A DNA stretch of 5,565 nt from Planctomycetaceae bacterium (GCA_016795125.1 JAEUIG010000725.1:1-5565); one strand, 5' to 3'; numbered from the stretch's first letter, positions 1 to 5,565 are shown. Numbers and translations: made by a program. Notes: a model not told the origin generated them from the sequence alone.

Positions 1-23
1 TCCCCTCGCCGCTGACCCCTTCC

Positions 24-3000
24 ATGCGCTGGCAATTCTGGATCGACGTCGGCGGAACATTCACCGATTGCGTCGCGCGAGCGCCCGATGGCACGCTGCA
101 CACTGCGAAAGTTCTCAGCTCGGGCGTGACCAAAGGCGTCATTCGCAGCATTCCTGCCCGCGACCGACTGCACGATCCGCTCCGCGATTCCGAGAGCGAC
201 GGATTCTGGCGCGGCTGCGGTCTCCGGATGCTTGACTCCGCCGGCCAGACGCTGCAGACGACCCGCATCCTGCACCACGACGCCAGCGCGGGGACACTGA
301 CCACGGCCGATCCGCTGCTGCCGGCCATCGCCCCCGGCCATCACTACGAGCTGTTCTCGCATGAGGACGCCCCGATCGTCGCGATTCGCCGGCTGCTCGG
401 TGTTCCGCTGGAGCAGCCGTTGCCGGATGTCGACGTGCGGCTCGGAACCACCCGCGGCACCAATGCCCTGCTGGAGCGCAAAGGCGCACGCACTGCGTTC
501 GTCACGACGCGCGGATTCGCCGACGTCCTCCGGATTGCGAACCAGGACCGCCCCCGGCTGTTTGACCTCGCGATTACCAAACCCGAGCCGTTGTTCTCGC
601 ATGTCCTCGAGATTGACGAACGCCTCGCCGCCGACGGCAGCGTGCTGCGCCCCCTCAATCCAGCGGCGGTGCGCGAACAGCTGCACGCGCTGCGGCAGAC
701 GGACATCCAGTCGGTGGCGATCTGCCTGCTGCATGCGTTCGCCAATCCGGCCCACGAGGCGCACGTCGAGGAACTGGCGCGCGCCGCCGGCTTTGTCGAG
801 ATCAGCCGCTCCAGCAGGCTCTCTCCGCTGATCAAAATCGTCTCACGCGGCGACACCACGACGGTCGACGCCTATCTGAATCCGATTCTCCGCAGCTATA
901 TGGAATCGCTGCACCGGTCGCTGTCACCCGGTTCCACGCTGAAGCTGATGACGTCGGCGGGGGGGCTGGTCGACTCCGAACGGTTCGTCGGGAAGGACAG
1001 CATTCTCTCCGGCCCGGCGGGAGGAGTGATCGGCTTTTCACGCATCGCGCAGCAGGCCGGTTTTGAAAAGTCGATCGGGTTCGACATGGGGGGCACGAGC
1101 ACCGACGTCGCGCGGTTCGATGGTCGTTACGAACTTGAGTTCGAGACGCGCAAGGCCGGCGTCCGCGTTGTCGCGCCGATGCTGGCGATCGAAACGGTCG
1201 CCGCCGGCGGCGGAAGCATCTGCCGGTTCGACGGAGTCAAACTGGTCGTCGGACCGGAGAGCGCCGGCTCCGATCCCGGCCCGGCCTGCTACGGACGCGG
1301 CGGTCCGCTCACCATTACCGACGTCAACCTCGCACTGGGACGGATCCTGCCGGATCGATTCCCGTTCCCGCTCGATCGTGCGGCCGTCGAGCGGAGACTG
1401 GCCGATGTCAGCGCGCAGATCGAAATTGCATCGCCCGGAACACACTACACCCTGCAGGCATTGGCTCAAGGGTTCGTCGACATCGCCAACGCCAACATGG
1501 CCCGCGCCATTCGCCGGATTTCTGTCGCTCGTGGCTACGATCCGGCGGACTACGCTCTCGTCACGTTCGGCGGCGCCGGCGCGCAGCACGCCTGCGCCCT
1601 CGCACGCCTCCTTGGACTCAAGCAGATTCTCGTCCACCCGAATGCCGGGATTCTCAGCGCCTTCGGCATGGGACTCGCCGATGTCCGCCGCCACGCCGAG
1701 TTCTCGGTCCTGCAGCCGCTCACGGCTGCAATGCTGGCGGCGCTCGAACCGCAGTTCGCGGCCGCCGACGAACGGCTGCGCAACGAAGTGCTGGCCGAAG
1801 GCATCGACGCCGATCACATCCAGCCGGCCGTCCGCTCGCTGGAGCTGCGCTACCAGGGCGTCGAAGCAACAATCCTTGTCGAACAGCCGGCCGATGGAGA
1901 TTTCGCCGCGGAGTATGCACGGCGGCACGAGCAGCTCTACGGTTATCGCCACGCGGGCCGCGCGATCGACATCGCCACGGCGCGCGTGGAAGTTGTCGGC
2001 ACACTGGCGGCCCCTCGCATCACTGAGTCGAAGTGCGTCGCACGCCGGCCGCAGGCGGCAGAAGCGACGAACGTCTGGTTCGACCATCGCGAGTGTGCGA
2101 CGTCCGTCCATCTCCGCGAGAGTCTGCGGCCTGGCGACGAGTTCGACGGCCCGGCCATCCTGTGCGAGCCAACGTCGACCGTCGTCATTGACCCTGGTTT
2201 CCGTGCGCAGGTTCTGTCACGCGGCGAAATCCTCATCGAGGACCGTGCGACGTTCGAATCACACAAGGAGTTCCGTGCCGATGGCGCGGAATCTGAATCG
2301 GCCGCCGATCCGGTGCGGCTCGAAATCTTCAACAACCTGTTCGCGTCCATCGCCGAGCAGATGGGAGTCACGCTGCAGAAGACGTCGGTGTCGACGAACG
2401 TCAAGGAGCGGCTCGACTTCAGTTGCGCACTGTTCGATCCCCAGGGCGGGCTCGTCTGCAACGCTCCGCACATCCCGGTGCACCTGGGGGCGATGGGCGA
2501 GACGGTCCGCGCCATCCTGGCCGACAATCCCGACATGCGCCCCGGGGACGTGTTCGTCACCAACGATCCCTACCGCGGCGGCTCGCACCTCCCCGACGTC
2601 ACCGTCGTCACCCCCGTCTTCGCCGATCGAGTATCTCCCCTCGCCACGCTTTCGGGGAGAGGGGCCGGGGGTGAGGGGCCGACCCCCGACCTCCTCTTTC
2701 TCACCGCCAGCCGTGCCCACCATGCCGAAATCGGCGGCAGCGTCCCGGGCAGCATGCCCCCGTTCTCCCGCCGGCTGAACGAAGAAGGTGTCCTGATCCG
2801 CAACTTCAAGCTGGTCGACGGCGGCCGCTCCCGCGAAGATGAACTCCGCACTCTGCTGCAGTCCGGGCCGTTTCCCACGCGCAAGGTCTCCGACAATCTG
2901 GCCGACGTTGCCGCGGAGGTTGCGGCGAACGCCATCGGCGTGAGATTGTTGAATGACCTCGTCGCGCGCTATTCGCGCGACGTTGTGCAACTGCTCATGC

Positions 3001-3911
3001 GGCAGATTCAACAGGCCGCCGCGACCAAGATGCGCCGCGCATTGGCCCGCCTCCCCGATGGCGTCTACGCCCTGACCGATCACCTCGATAGCGGCGCCGC
3101 GATCGCCGTCTCGATCACCATTGACGGTGAGCAGGCGACAGTCGACTTCACCGGCACGTCCGCCGTCCTCGACTCGAACCTCAACGCCAACCGCGCCATC
3201 GTCACGGCCGCCGTCCTGTACGTCTTCCGCTGCCTGATTCAGGAGGACATCCCGTTGAACGGCGGCGTGCTCGAACCAGTCACCATCGCCCTGCCCGAGT
3301 GTCTGCTCAATCCGCCGGCGCACGACGATCCGGCAGCATGCGCGGCGATTGTCGGCGGAAACGTGGAGACCTCGCAGCGGGTTGTGGATGTCCTGCTTGG
3401 CGCGCTCCAGCTCGCCGCCGCCAGCCAGGGGACGATGAACAACCTCACATTCGGCGACGCGACGTTCGGATACTACGAAACCATCTGCGGGGGCAGCGGC
3501 GCGACGGCCGAATCTCGGGGCGCCGACGCCGTGCATACGCACATGACGAACACGCGCCTGACCGATGCCGAGATCATCGAACGCCGCTATCCGGTCCGCG
3601 TGCACGAGTTTTCGATTCGCCGCGGCTCCGGCGGCGCGGGGACGCAATCCGGCGGTGACGGCATCATCCGCCGGCTCGAATTCCTGCGACCGCTCAAGGT
3701 CTCCATGCTGTCACAGCGGCGCGGTGCGTATGCGCCCTTCGGACTGGCAGGCGGCAGCGCGGGCGTGATCGGCCGCAACACCTTGCGGCGCCACAGTTCG
3801 GACGAGGACATCGACCTCGGGGGCTGCTTCCAGATCGAGGTTCAACCCGGCGACGTGCTGACGATCGAAACGCCCGGCGGGGGAGGGTGGGGCGAAGAAC
3901 AAACAACCTGA
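24..3911 (+). CDS. Fused HyuA-HyuB protein, probable ATP-dependent 5-oxoprolinase
   Basis: Probable cytoplasmic enzyme that hydrolyses 5-oxo-L-proline to L-glutamate with ATP (EC 3.5.2.9), as in the glutathione-salvage route. Seen in the 1295-residue product: an N-terminal actin-like nucleotide site DVGGTFTD (8-15); LGTTRGTNALL (140-150); TVDAYLNPIL (280-289); SGPAGG (329-334); a second phosphate-binding motif GFDMGGTSTD (352-361); GSDPGPACYG (415-424); and TFGGAGAQHA (514-523). These mark HyuA. HyuB follows from about residue 762, with NAPHIPVHLGAM (813-824), TNDPYRGGSHLPD (846-858), SRAHHAEIGG (896-905), GGNVETSQR (1111-1119), TNTRLTD (1175-1181) and a C-terminal PGGGGWG (1284-1290). The A-then-B fusion and the length match eukaryotic OPLAH-type oxoprolinases (about 1290 residues), which favours this over split hydantoinases or acetone carboxylase subunits. 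Substrate is inferred from family only. The ATG at 24 sits six residues before the family's usual start of homology; no Shine-Dalgarno is visible, and the frame stays open upstream to the window edge. Oddity: residues 871-885 are encoded by an inserted palindromic repeat. Confidence 0.93.
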   Translation: MRWQFWIDVGGTFTDCVARAPDGTLHTAKVLSSGVTKGVIRSIPARDRLHDPLRDSESDGFWRGCGLRMLDSAGQTLQTTRILHHDASAGTLTTADPLLPAIAPGHHYELFSHEDAPIVAIRRLLGVPLEQPLPDVDVRLGTTRGTNALLERKGARTAFVTTRGFADVLRIANQDRPRLFDLAITKPEPLFSHVLEIDERLAADGSVLRPLNPAAVREQLHALRQTDIQSVAICLLHAFANPAHEAHVEELARAAGFVEISRSSRLSPLIKIVSRGDTTTVDAYLNPILRSYMESLHRSLSPGSTLKLMTSAGGLVDSERFVGKDSILSGPAGGVIGFSRIAQQAGFEKSIGFDMGGTSTDVARFDGRYELEFETRKAGVRVVAPMLAIETVAAGGGSICRFDGVKLVVGPESAGSDPGPACYGRGGPLTITDVNLALGRILPDRFPFPLDRAAVERRLADVSAQIEIASPGTHYTLQALAQGFVDIANANMARAIRRISVARGYDPADYALVTFGGAGAQHACALARLLGLKQILVHPNAGILSAFGMGLADVRRHAEFSVLQPLTAAMLAALEPQFAAADERLRNEVLAEGIDADHIQPAVRSLELRYQGVEATILVEQPADGDFAAEYARRHEQLYGYRHAGRAIDIATARVEVVGTLAAPRITESKCVARRPQAAEATNVWFDHRECATSVHLRESLRPGDEFDGPAILCEPTSTVVIDPGFRAQVLSRGEILIEDRATFESHKEFRADGAESESAADPVRLEIFNNLFASIAEQMGVTLQKTSVSTNVKERLDFSCALFDPQGGLVCNAPHIPVHLGAMGETVRAILADNPDMRPGDVFVTNDPYRGGSHLPDVTVVTPVFADRVSPLATLSGRGAGGEGPTPDLLFLTASRAHHAEIGGSVPGSMPPFSRRLNEEGVLIRNFKLVDGGRSREDELRTLLQSGPFPTRKVSDNLADVAAEVAANAIGVRLLNDLVARYSRDVVQLLMRQIQQAAATKMRRALARLPDGVYALTDHLDSGAAIAVSITIDGEQATVDFTGTSAVLDSNLNANRAIVTAAVLYVFRCLIQEDIPLNGGVLEPVTIALPECLLNPPAHDDPAACAAIVGGNVETSQRVVDVLLGALQLAAASQGTMNNLTFGDATFGYYETICGGSGATAESRGADAVHTHMTNTRLTDAEIIERRYPVRVHEFSIRRGSGGAGTQSGGDGIIRRLEFLRPLKVSMLSQRRGAYAPFGLAGGSAGVIGRNTLRRHSSDEDIDLGGCFQIEVQPGDVLTIETPGGGGWGEEQTT
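2635..2678 (+). repeat. GC-rich palindromic repeat inserted in frame in the oxoprolinase gene
   Basis: The stretch is a C-rich arm, a short spacer and two G-rich segments. Bases 2637-2645 pair with 2656-2664 (8 of 9 pairs) around a 10-base loop, and a further G-rich tail runs to 2678. In the host frame it reads SPLATLSGRGAGGEG (residues 871-885). On the reverse strand it reads LTPGPSPRKRGEG, a peptide I recognise from memory as the typical spurious translation of a widespread bacterial palindromic repeat. It lies between VTPVF (862-866) and LLFLTASR (890-897), where related proteins carry only a short loop. Its composition is more G/C-skewed than the flanking codons. Family identity is recalled, not searched. 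Confidence 0.75.
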
Positions 3912-4020
3912 GGCCCTTGCCAGGCCGCATGAGGGGAGGGCGAGGCAGCTTTGCACAATAATAGTAGTGCTCTGTCCATTGAGGATTGCCATCCGCGCCA
4001 ACCTCCGCAAAGGAAGGACG

Positions 4021-4105
4021 TTCACCTCGGAGTGCACGAAGGACACGGAGAAAAAGCGTTCAACTCCTGGTTCTTCTCCGTGGTCTCGGTGCACTCCGTG
4101 GTGAA
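4021..4105. repeat. 85-bp imperfect palindrome with 32-bp arms
   Basis: The left arm 4021-4052 and the reverse complement of the right arm 4074-4105 agree at 27 of 32 positions without gaps, around a 21-base centre. The ends are perfect for six bases (ttcacc at left, ggtgaa at right). The words 'cggagtgcac' and 'acggagaa' resemble, from memory, a repeat common in the intergenic DNA of planctomycetes and other bacteria, whose spurious translation is rich in FSVVSVHSVV. It may be a MITE-like or REP-like element. No target duplication is evident. It could form a long hairpin in a transcript read through from the oxoprolinase gene. Confidence 0.8.
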
Positions 4106-4106
4106 T

Positions 4107-4146
4107 CCGGCGCTAGGGAGCGCTGCTTCGCTCGCGATTCTGCCGG
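4107..4146. repeat. Nested inverted repeat next to the 85-bp palindrome
   Basis: An outer pair ccggc (4107-4111) / gccgg (4142-4146) encloses an inner hairpin gagcg (4118-4122) / cgctc (4129-4133) with a 6-base loop. It begins one base after the end of the 85-bp palindrome, so it may be part of the same composite element. The arms are short, so chance cannot be excluded. Confidence 0.4.
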
Positions 4147-4179
4147 CTGAAAACTATCGATGGTCAGACCAGTCGAGTG

Positions 4180-4214
4180 GGCTTTGCCTGCATCCTGAAT
4201 TCTCGTGCAAAGCC
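4180..4214. repeat. 8-bp perfect inverted repeat
   Basis: ggctttgc (4180-4187) and gcaaagcc (4207-4214) are exact reverse complements separated by 19 bases. A 5-bp hairpin ggctc/gagcc (4221-4235) follows at once, in a segment rich in 'gaggctcccgccgagcc', which again resembles intergenic repeat DNA. No gene overlaps it. Function is unknown; it could be repeat remnant or transcript structure. Confidence 0.45.
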
Positions 4215-4253
4215 GGGCGAGGCTCCCGCCGAGCCGCTGGGTCGAGAAAGTAA

Positions 4254-4305
4254 TGTCGGACAATACTCGCAACGCCTCTCCCTTTTCTCCGCCCGTTGTC
4301 GGACA
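4254..4305. promoter_or_regulatory. Two identical 9-bp palindromic words, possible operator pair
   Basis: tgtcggaca occurs at 4254-4262 and again at 4297-4305. Each copy is a dyad (tgtc-g-gaca), and the start-to-start distance is 43 bp, close to four helical turns. Both lie 110-160 bp upstream of the start codon of the secreted Gly/Tyr-rich protein gene, a plausible place for a dimeric regulator to bind. No regulator gene is present in the window, and the word is not one I can assign to a known factor. Confidence 0.35.
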
Positions 4306-4402
4306 TTTCACCACCCCGCTCCGCACGGTCCCCCCGATCCCCTTCATCTGCCGATGCGATACCGTTCTGTGGTCAGGCAGAATACGGGCCGATTCAACCC
4401 AC

Positions 4403-4407
4403 AGGAG
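4403..4407 (+). promoter_or_regulatory. Shine-Dalgarno site for the Gly/Tyr-rich secreted protein
   Basis: AGGAG ends 8 bases before the ATG at 4416. It decides the start: the frame is open further upstream (to about 4296), but those codons lack a ribosome binding site and would place an Arg/Pro/Ser-rich stretch ahead of an otherwise clean signal peptide. Confidence 0.85.
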
Positions 4408-4415
4408 AGATCACC

Positions 4416-4721
4416 ATGAGAGCAAAGTTCTGGGCACTGTTGGTCACCGGATTGGGACTGGTCTCGGTCGCGAGTGCGGGCTCCTGGGGCCATTGGGGTC
4501 ACGGCGGCTATTACGGAGGCGAGAGCCACTCCGGCTACTATGGAGGTCAATACGGCGACTACGGGGGAACGTGCGCTGGAGGCTACGGGTATGGCGCGTG
4601 CTCCGGCGGGTATGGATACGGCGGCAGCTGCTCCAGCTATGGCCACAACGATAGCGGCCGCTGGGGCGGCGATTGCGGCGGCTATCGCGAAGCCGACCAC
4701 GACGACGATTGCGATGACTGA
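4416..4721 (+). CDS. Small secreted Gly/Tyr/Cys-rich protein, function unknown
   Basis: The 101-residue product starts with a standard Sec signal peptide: Arg2 and Lys4, a hydrophobic core at about residues 5-18, and an ASA cleavage site, predicting a mature chain from Gly22. The mature 80 residues contain about 28 Gly and 12 Tyr, arranged as GYYGG and GGYGYG units. Two near-tandem blocks read C-[A/S]-GGYGYG (53-60 and 62-69), and the next Cys is at 72. Five Cys (53, 62, 72, 87, 99) could form disulfides or cross-links after export. The tail, from about residue 92, is acidic with one His (DHDDDCDD) and could bind metal. I recognise no domain. Low-complexity Gly/Tyr proteins are often structural or surface-associated, but that is inference. 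It has a good Shine-Dalgarno, its own upstream region, and converges on the PPC-like gene. Confidence 0.85.
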   Translation: MRAKFWALLVTGLGLVSVASAGSWGHWGHGGYYGGESHSGYYGGQYGDYGGTCAGGYGYGACSGGYGYGGSCSSYGHNDSGRWGGDCGGYREADHDDDCDD

Positions 4722-4743
4722 TCGGTCTCGCAGGAAAGCGCCG

Positions 4744-4780
4744 CACCCCGCTCAGGCGTCTCGGACGCCAGAGCGGGGTG
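4744..4780. terminator. Hairpin between convergent genes, probable bidirectional terminator
   Basis: Bases 4744-4760 pair with 4764-4780 over 17 positions with a single mismatch and a 3-base loop (tcg), giving a very stable GC-rich stem. It lies 23 bases after the stop of the plus-strand gene and 31 bases after the stop of the minus-strand gene, the expected place for a shared terminator. Neither side has a strong U-run: the plus side continues 'ttcggcagcgtt', and the minus side reaches 'ttt' only after several bases. Termination may therefore depend on the stem itself, or the hairpin may mainly protect 3' ends. Confidence 0.8.
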
Positions 4781-4810
4781 TTCGGCAGCGTTCAGATTTC
4801 CTCGCCGCAA

Positions 4811-5176
4811 TCAGTTCGTGGCGATGTCGTACTTGTTGTACACCGAGCCGCGATTCTGGATCACGACGGTAAACTCGCCCGTCCAGTTCGGCACCCAGCT
4901 CGCAATGCAGTAGTCCGTGTAGTCGGTGTCCGATGCGATCAGGTTGCCGTTTTCGTCGTAGACATACAGATCGAGGTCGGTGTCGCCGTCGCCGTCGACC
5001 ACGATCTCGGCCGTCATCCCGCCGTGGAAGGTCGTCAGGAAACTGACGCTGCTGTTCGCATCGACGATGTTGCCGAATTCCGCACGCGGTCCGCTGACAT
5101 GTTCAGCGTGGACTACCGAACCGACAGCACAGGCGACGAGGGCGGCACACAGGGCCTTGAGGCAGTGACGAGTCAT
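4811..5176 (-). CDS. Small exported protein with a PPC-like (pre-peptidase C-terminal) domain
   Basis: The 121-residue product has a signal peptide (basic MTRHCLK, hydrophobic 8-22, VHA cleavage after residue 24). A lipobox-like LVAC (13-16) is also present, so lipoprotein processing is possible but less likely given the hydrophobic stretch after it. The mature chain matches the pattern of the PPC-type beta-sandwich: VDGDGDTDLDLYVYDENGN (60-78), an Asp-rich loop (83-88), Cys90, SWVPNWTGEFTVVIQN (93-108) and a closing YNKYDIATN (113-121). The DGDGDTDLD loop resembles calcium-binding turns. In known families this domain usually sits at the end of secreted proteases; here it stands alone with no catalytic part, so a protein- or carbohydrate-binding or accessory role is inferred. 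The start at 5176 is chosen over an upstream in-frame ATG (5338) because of the Shine-Dalgarno and signal peptide. Confidence 0.85.
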   Translation of the reverse strand: MTRHCLKALCAALVACAVGSVVHAEHVSGPRAEFGNIVDANSSVSFLTTFHGGMTAEIVVDGDGDTDLDLYVYDENGNLIASDTDYTDYCIASWVPNWTGEFTVVIQNRGSVYNKYDIATN

Positions 5177-5183
5177 GGAAGTT

Positions 5184-5187
5184 CTCC
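5184..5187 (-). promoter_or_regulatory. Shine-Dalgarno site for the PPC-like protein
   Basis: On the minus strand GGAG lies 7 bases before the ATG at 5176. Together with the signal peptide starting at that Met, it fixes the start. The 54 extra codons possible upstream run through the inverted repeats and show no export or domain features. Confidence 0.8.
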
Positions 5188-5220
5188 GTGATTTGAAGTT
5201 GTGGTTTTTGCGTTCTGACT

Positions 5221-5245
5221 GCCACTCCTGATGCTGCGGAGTGGC
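5221..5245. repeat. 8-bp perfect inverted repeat in the leader of the PPC-like gene
   Basis: gccactcc (5221-5228) and ggagtggc (5238-5245) are exact reverse complements around a 9-base loop, 45 bases upstream of the minus-strand start codon. It could be an operator or a leader hairpin. A second, weaker dyad (gcag-c-cag / ctg-a-ctgc, 5255-5274) follows 9 bases away. Confidence 0.6.
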
Positions 5246-5280
5246 CGGGATTCTGCAGCCAGACACCTGACTGCTTCCCC

Positions 5281-5312
5281 TGGCGGGCGACTGTTTGCGT
5301 CGTTTCCCGCCA
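5281..5312. repeat. 11-bp hairpin with a 3-base bulge
   Basis: tggcggg (5281-5287) pairs with cccgcca (5306-5312), and the inner cgac (5288-5291) pairs with gtcg (5299-5302). The 7-base loop is tgtttgc, and ttt (5303-5305) is bulged. Eleven Watson-Crick pairs in 32 bases is stronger than expected by chance in a region this short. There is no U-run on either side, so it does not look like a classical terminator. Confidence 0.6.
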
Positions 5313-5360
5313 ACGCCAAAGAGACGGACCGACCCCACGCCAGTTAAGCGCTCGGCGCGA

Positions 5361-5390
5361 AGATTCGCCCGGCTTTTCGGGTGCGAGTCT
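5361..5390. repeat. Imperfect hairpin
   Basis: agattcgc (5361-5368) pairs with gcgagtct (5383-5390) over eight positions including one G-U pair. It then continues cc (5369-5370) with gg (5380-5381) past a bulged T at 5382. No coding frame or known RNA motif was recognised over it. Confidence 0.45.
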
Positions 5391-5414
5391 GGCTACGTCG
5401 CATCATTCTCTGAT

Positions 5415-5432
5415 TTCGCAACGACTTGCGAA
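5415..5432. repeat. 7-bp perfect hairpin with 4-base loop
   Basis: ttcgcaa (5415-5421) and ttgcgaa (5426-5432) are exact reverse complements around cgac. The tight loop makes a stable stem plausible in RNA from either strand. It is not followed by a U-run. Confidence 0.5.
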
Positions 5433-5565
5433 GCGGCTCCCGATCAACAAGGGCGGTGGATTTTCCTGGCCACGTGGTCCAGACACCGGACAGCCCAAAT
5501 AACGGCGCATGCGAATGGATCGCAAGTAACGCCGATCAAGTCGCCCCGCTGAGGGGGACAACAAC

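Larger units (their letters stand above)
3912..4415. other. Non-coding intergenic region carrying several inverted repeats
   Basis: About 500 bases between the oxoprolinase stop and the next start. Open frames here (for instance one opening with TTG at 3951) have no ribosome binding site, and their peptides are translations of the palindromes, so I see no gene. The stretch holds an 85-bp imperfect palindrome, three smaller inverted repeats (4107-4146, 4180-4214, 4221-4235) and paired 9-bp palindromes near the downstream gene. No convincing U-tailed terminator follows the oxoprolinase; the large palindrome could end its transcript but lacks a U-run. The last 150 bases or so should hold the promoter of the secreted-protein gene, but I cannot place -35 and -10 boxes with confidence. 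Confidence 0.75.
5177..5565. other. Non-coding region rich in inverted repeats, upstream of the PPC-like gene
   Basis: About 390 bases to the window edge with no convincing gene. The open frames lack ribosome binding sites and read as Arg/Pro-rich shadows. At least five hairpin-forming segments lie between 5221 and 5433, and an 8-bp palindrome ccacgtgg lies near 5471-5478. The promoter of the minus-strand gene should be here, but I cannot define -35 and -10 boxes. The region may be a structured leader of that gene, an independent RNA, or repeat DNA. Confidence 0.7.

Noticed and set aside
1038..2111. Long minus-strand open frame (357 codons) antisense to the HyuA half
   Set aside because: Low-complexity Arg/Asp/Ala product without motifs, lying fully over conserved HyuA sequence; a coding shadow.
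2622..2682. gccga at 2622-2626 and 2678-2682 as a possible target-site duplication around the intragenic repeat
   Set aside because: Five bases in GC-rich DNA is easily chance, and removing one copy plus the insert (56 bp) would not restore the reading frame.
2259..3647. Long minus-strand open frame (462 codons) antisense to the HyuB half
   Set aside because: It is the usual antisense shadow of a GC-rich gene. Its product has no recognisable domain, and the plus-strand frame over the same bases has strong family motifs throughout. It usefully shows the repeat peptide LTPGPSPRKRGEG but is not a gene.
3951..4253. 100-codon plus-strand open frame in the intergenic region
   Set aside because: It starts with TTG without a ribosome binding site, and its middle is a translation of the 85-bp palindrome (FFSVVSVHSVV). 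The peptide is repeat-derived.
5246..5312. Minus-strand segment reading 'ggggaagcagtcagg', reminiscent of the SRP RNA core
   Set aside because: The similarity is limited to a few bases. The opposing strand of the conserved SRP internal loop is missing and the surrounding pairing does not fit helix 8.
5295..5552. 85-codon plus-strand open frame near the window end
   Set aside because: TTG start inside a hairpin loop, no Shine-Dalgarno, Arg-rich start without any motif, and it crosses several inverted repeats.
5540..5559. Possible terminator hairpin at the window end (gtc-cccc / gggg-gac)
   Set aside because: The stem is short and mismatched, no U-run follows, and the sequence is cut by the window edge with no gene known to end there.

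Overview
The window looks like chromosomal DNA from a GC-rich, Gram-negative-type bacterium. My best guess is a planctomycete. That rests on the long fused hydantoinase-type gene, the small secreted proteins with a PPC-like fold or Gly/Tyr-rich composition, and two kinds of short palindromic repeats that I associate from memory with such genomes. No rRNA, tRNA, transposase, CRISPR array or phage gene is visible.

Layout. Positions 24-3911 (+) hold one very large gene for a fused HyuA-HyuB protein of 1295 residues, most likely an ATP-dependent 5-oxoprolinase. A GC-rich palindromic repeat (about 2635-2678) sits inside the HyuB half. It is read in frame and adds roughly 15 residues between two conserved motifs. 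Positions 3912-4415 are non-coding. They carry an 85-bp imperfect palindrome (4021-4105), smaller inverted repeats, and two identical copies of a 9-bp palindromic word (4254 and 4297) upstream of the next gene. Positions 4416-4721 (+) encode a 101-residue secreted Gly/Tyr/Cys-rich protein of unknown function. It converges on a second small secreted protein at 4811-5176 (-), a stand-alone PPC-like beta-sandwich domain. A near-perfect 17-bp hairpin (4744-4780) lies between the two stops and probably terminates transcription from both sides. Positions 5177-5565 hold no convincing gene but are unusually rich in inverted repeats.

How the parts relate. The oxoprolinase is a cytoplasmic enzyme that would return 5-oxoproline to glutamate. 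The two small genes encode exported proteins, and nothing links them to it functionally. Each has its own Shine-Dalgarno sequence and they are transcribed towards each other, so there is no operon here. I see no defence system or other multi-gene system. The most interesting signals are the in-frame repeat insertion in the enzyme gene, the repeat-laden intergenic regions, the paired palindromes, and the hairpin cluster upstream of the PPC-like gene.
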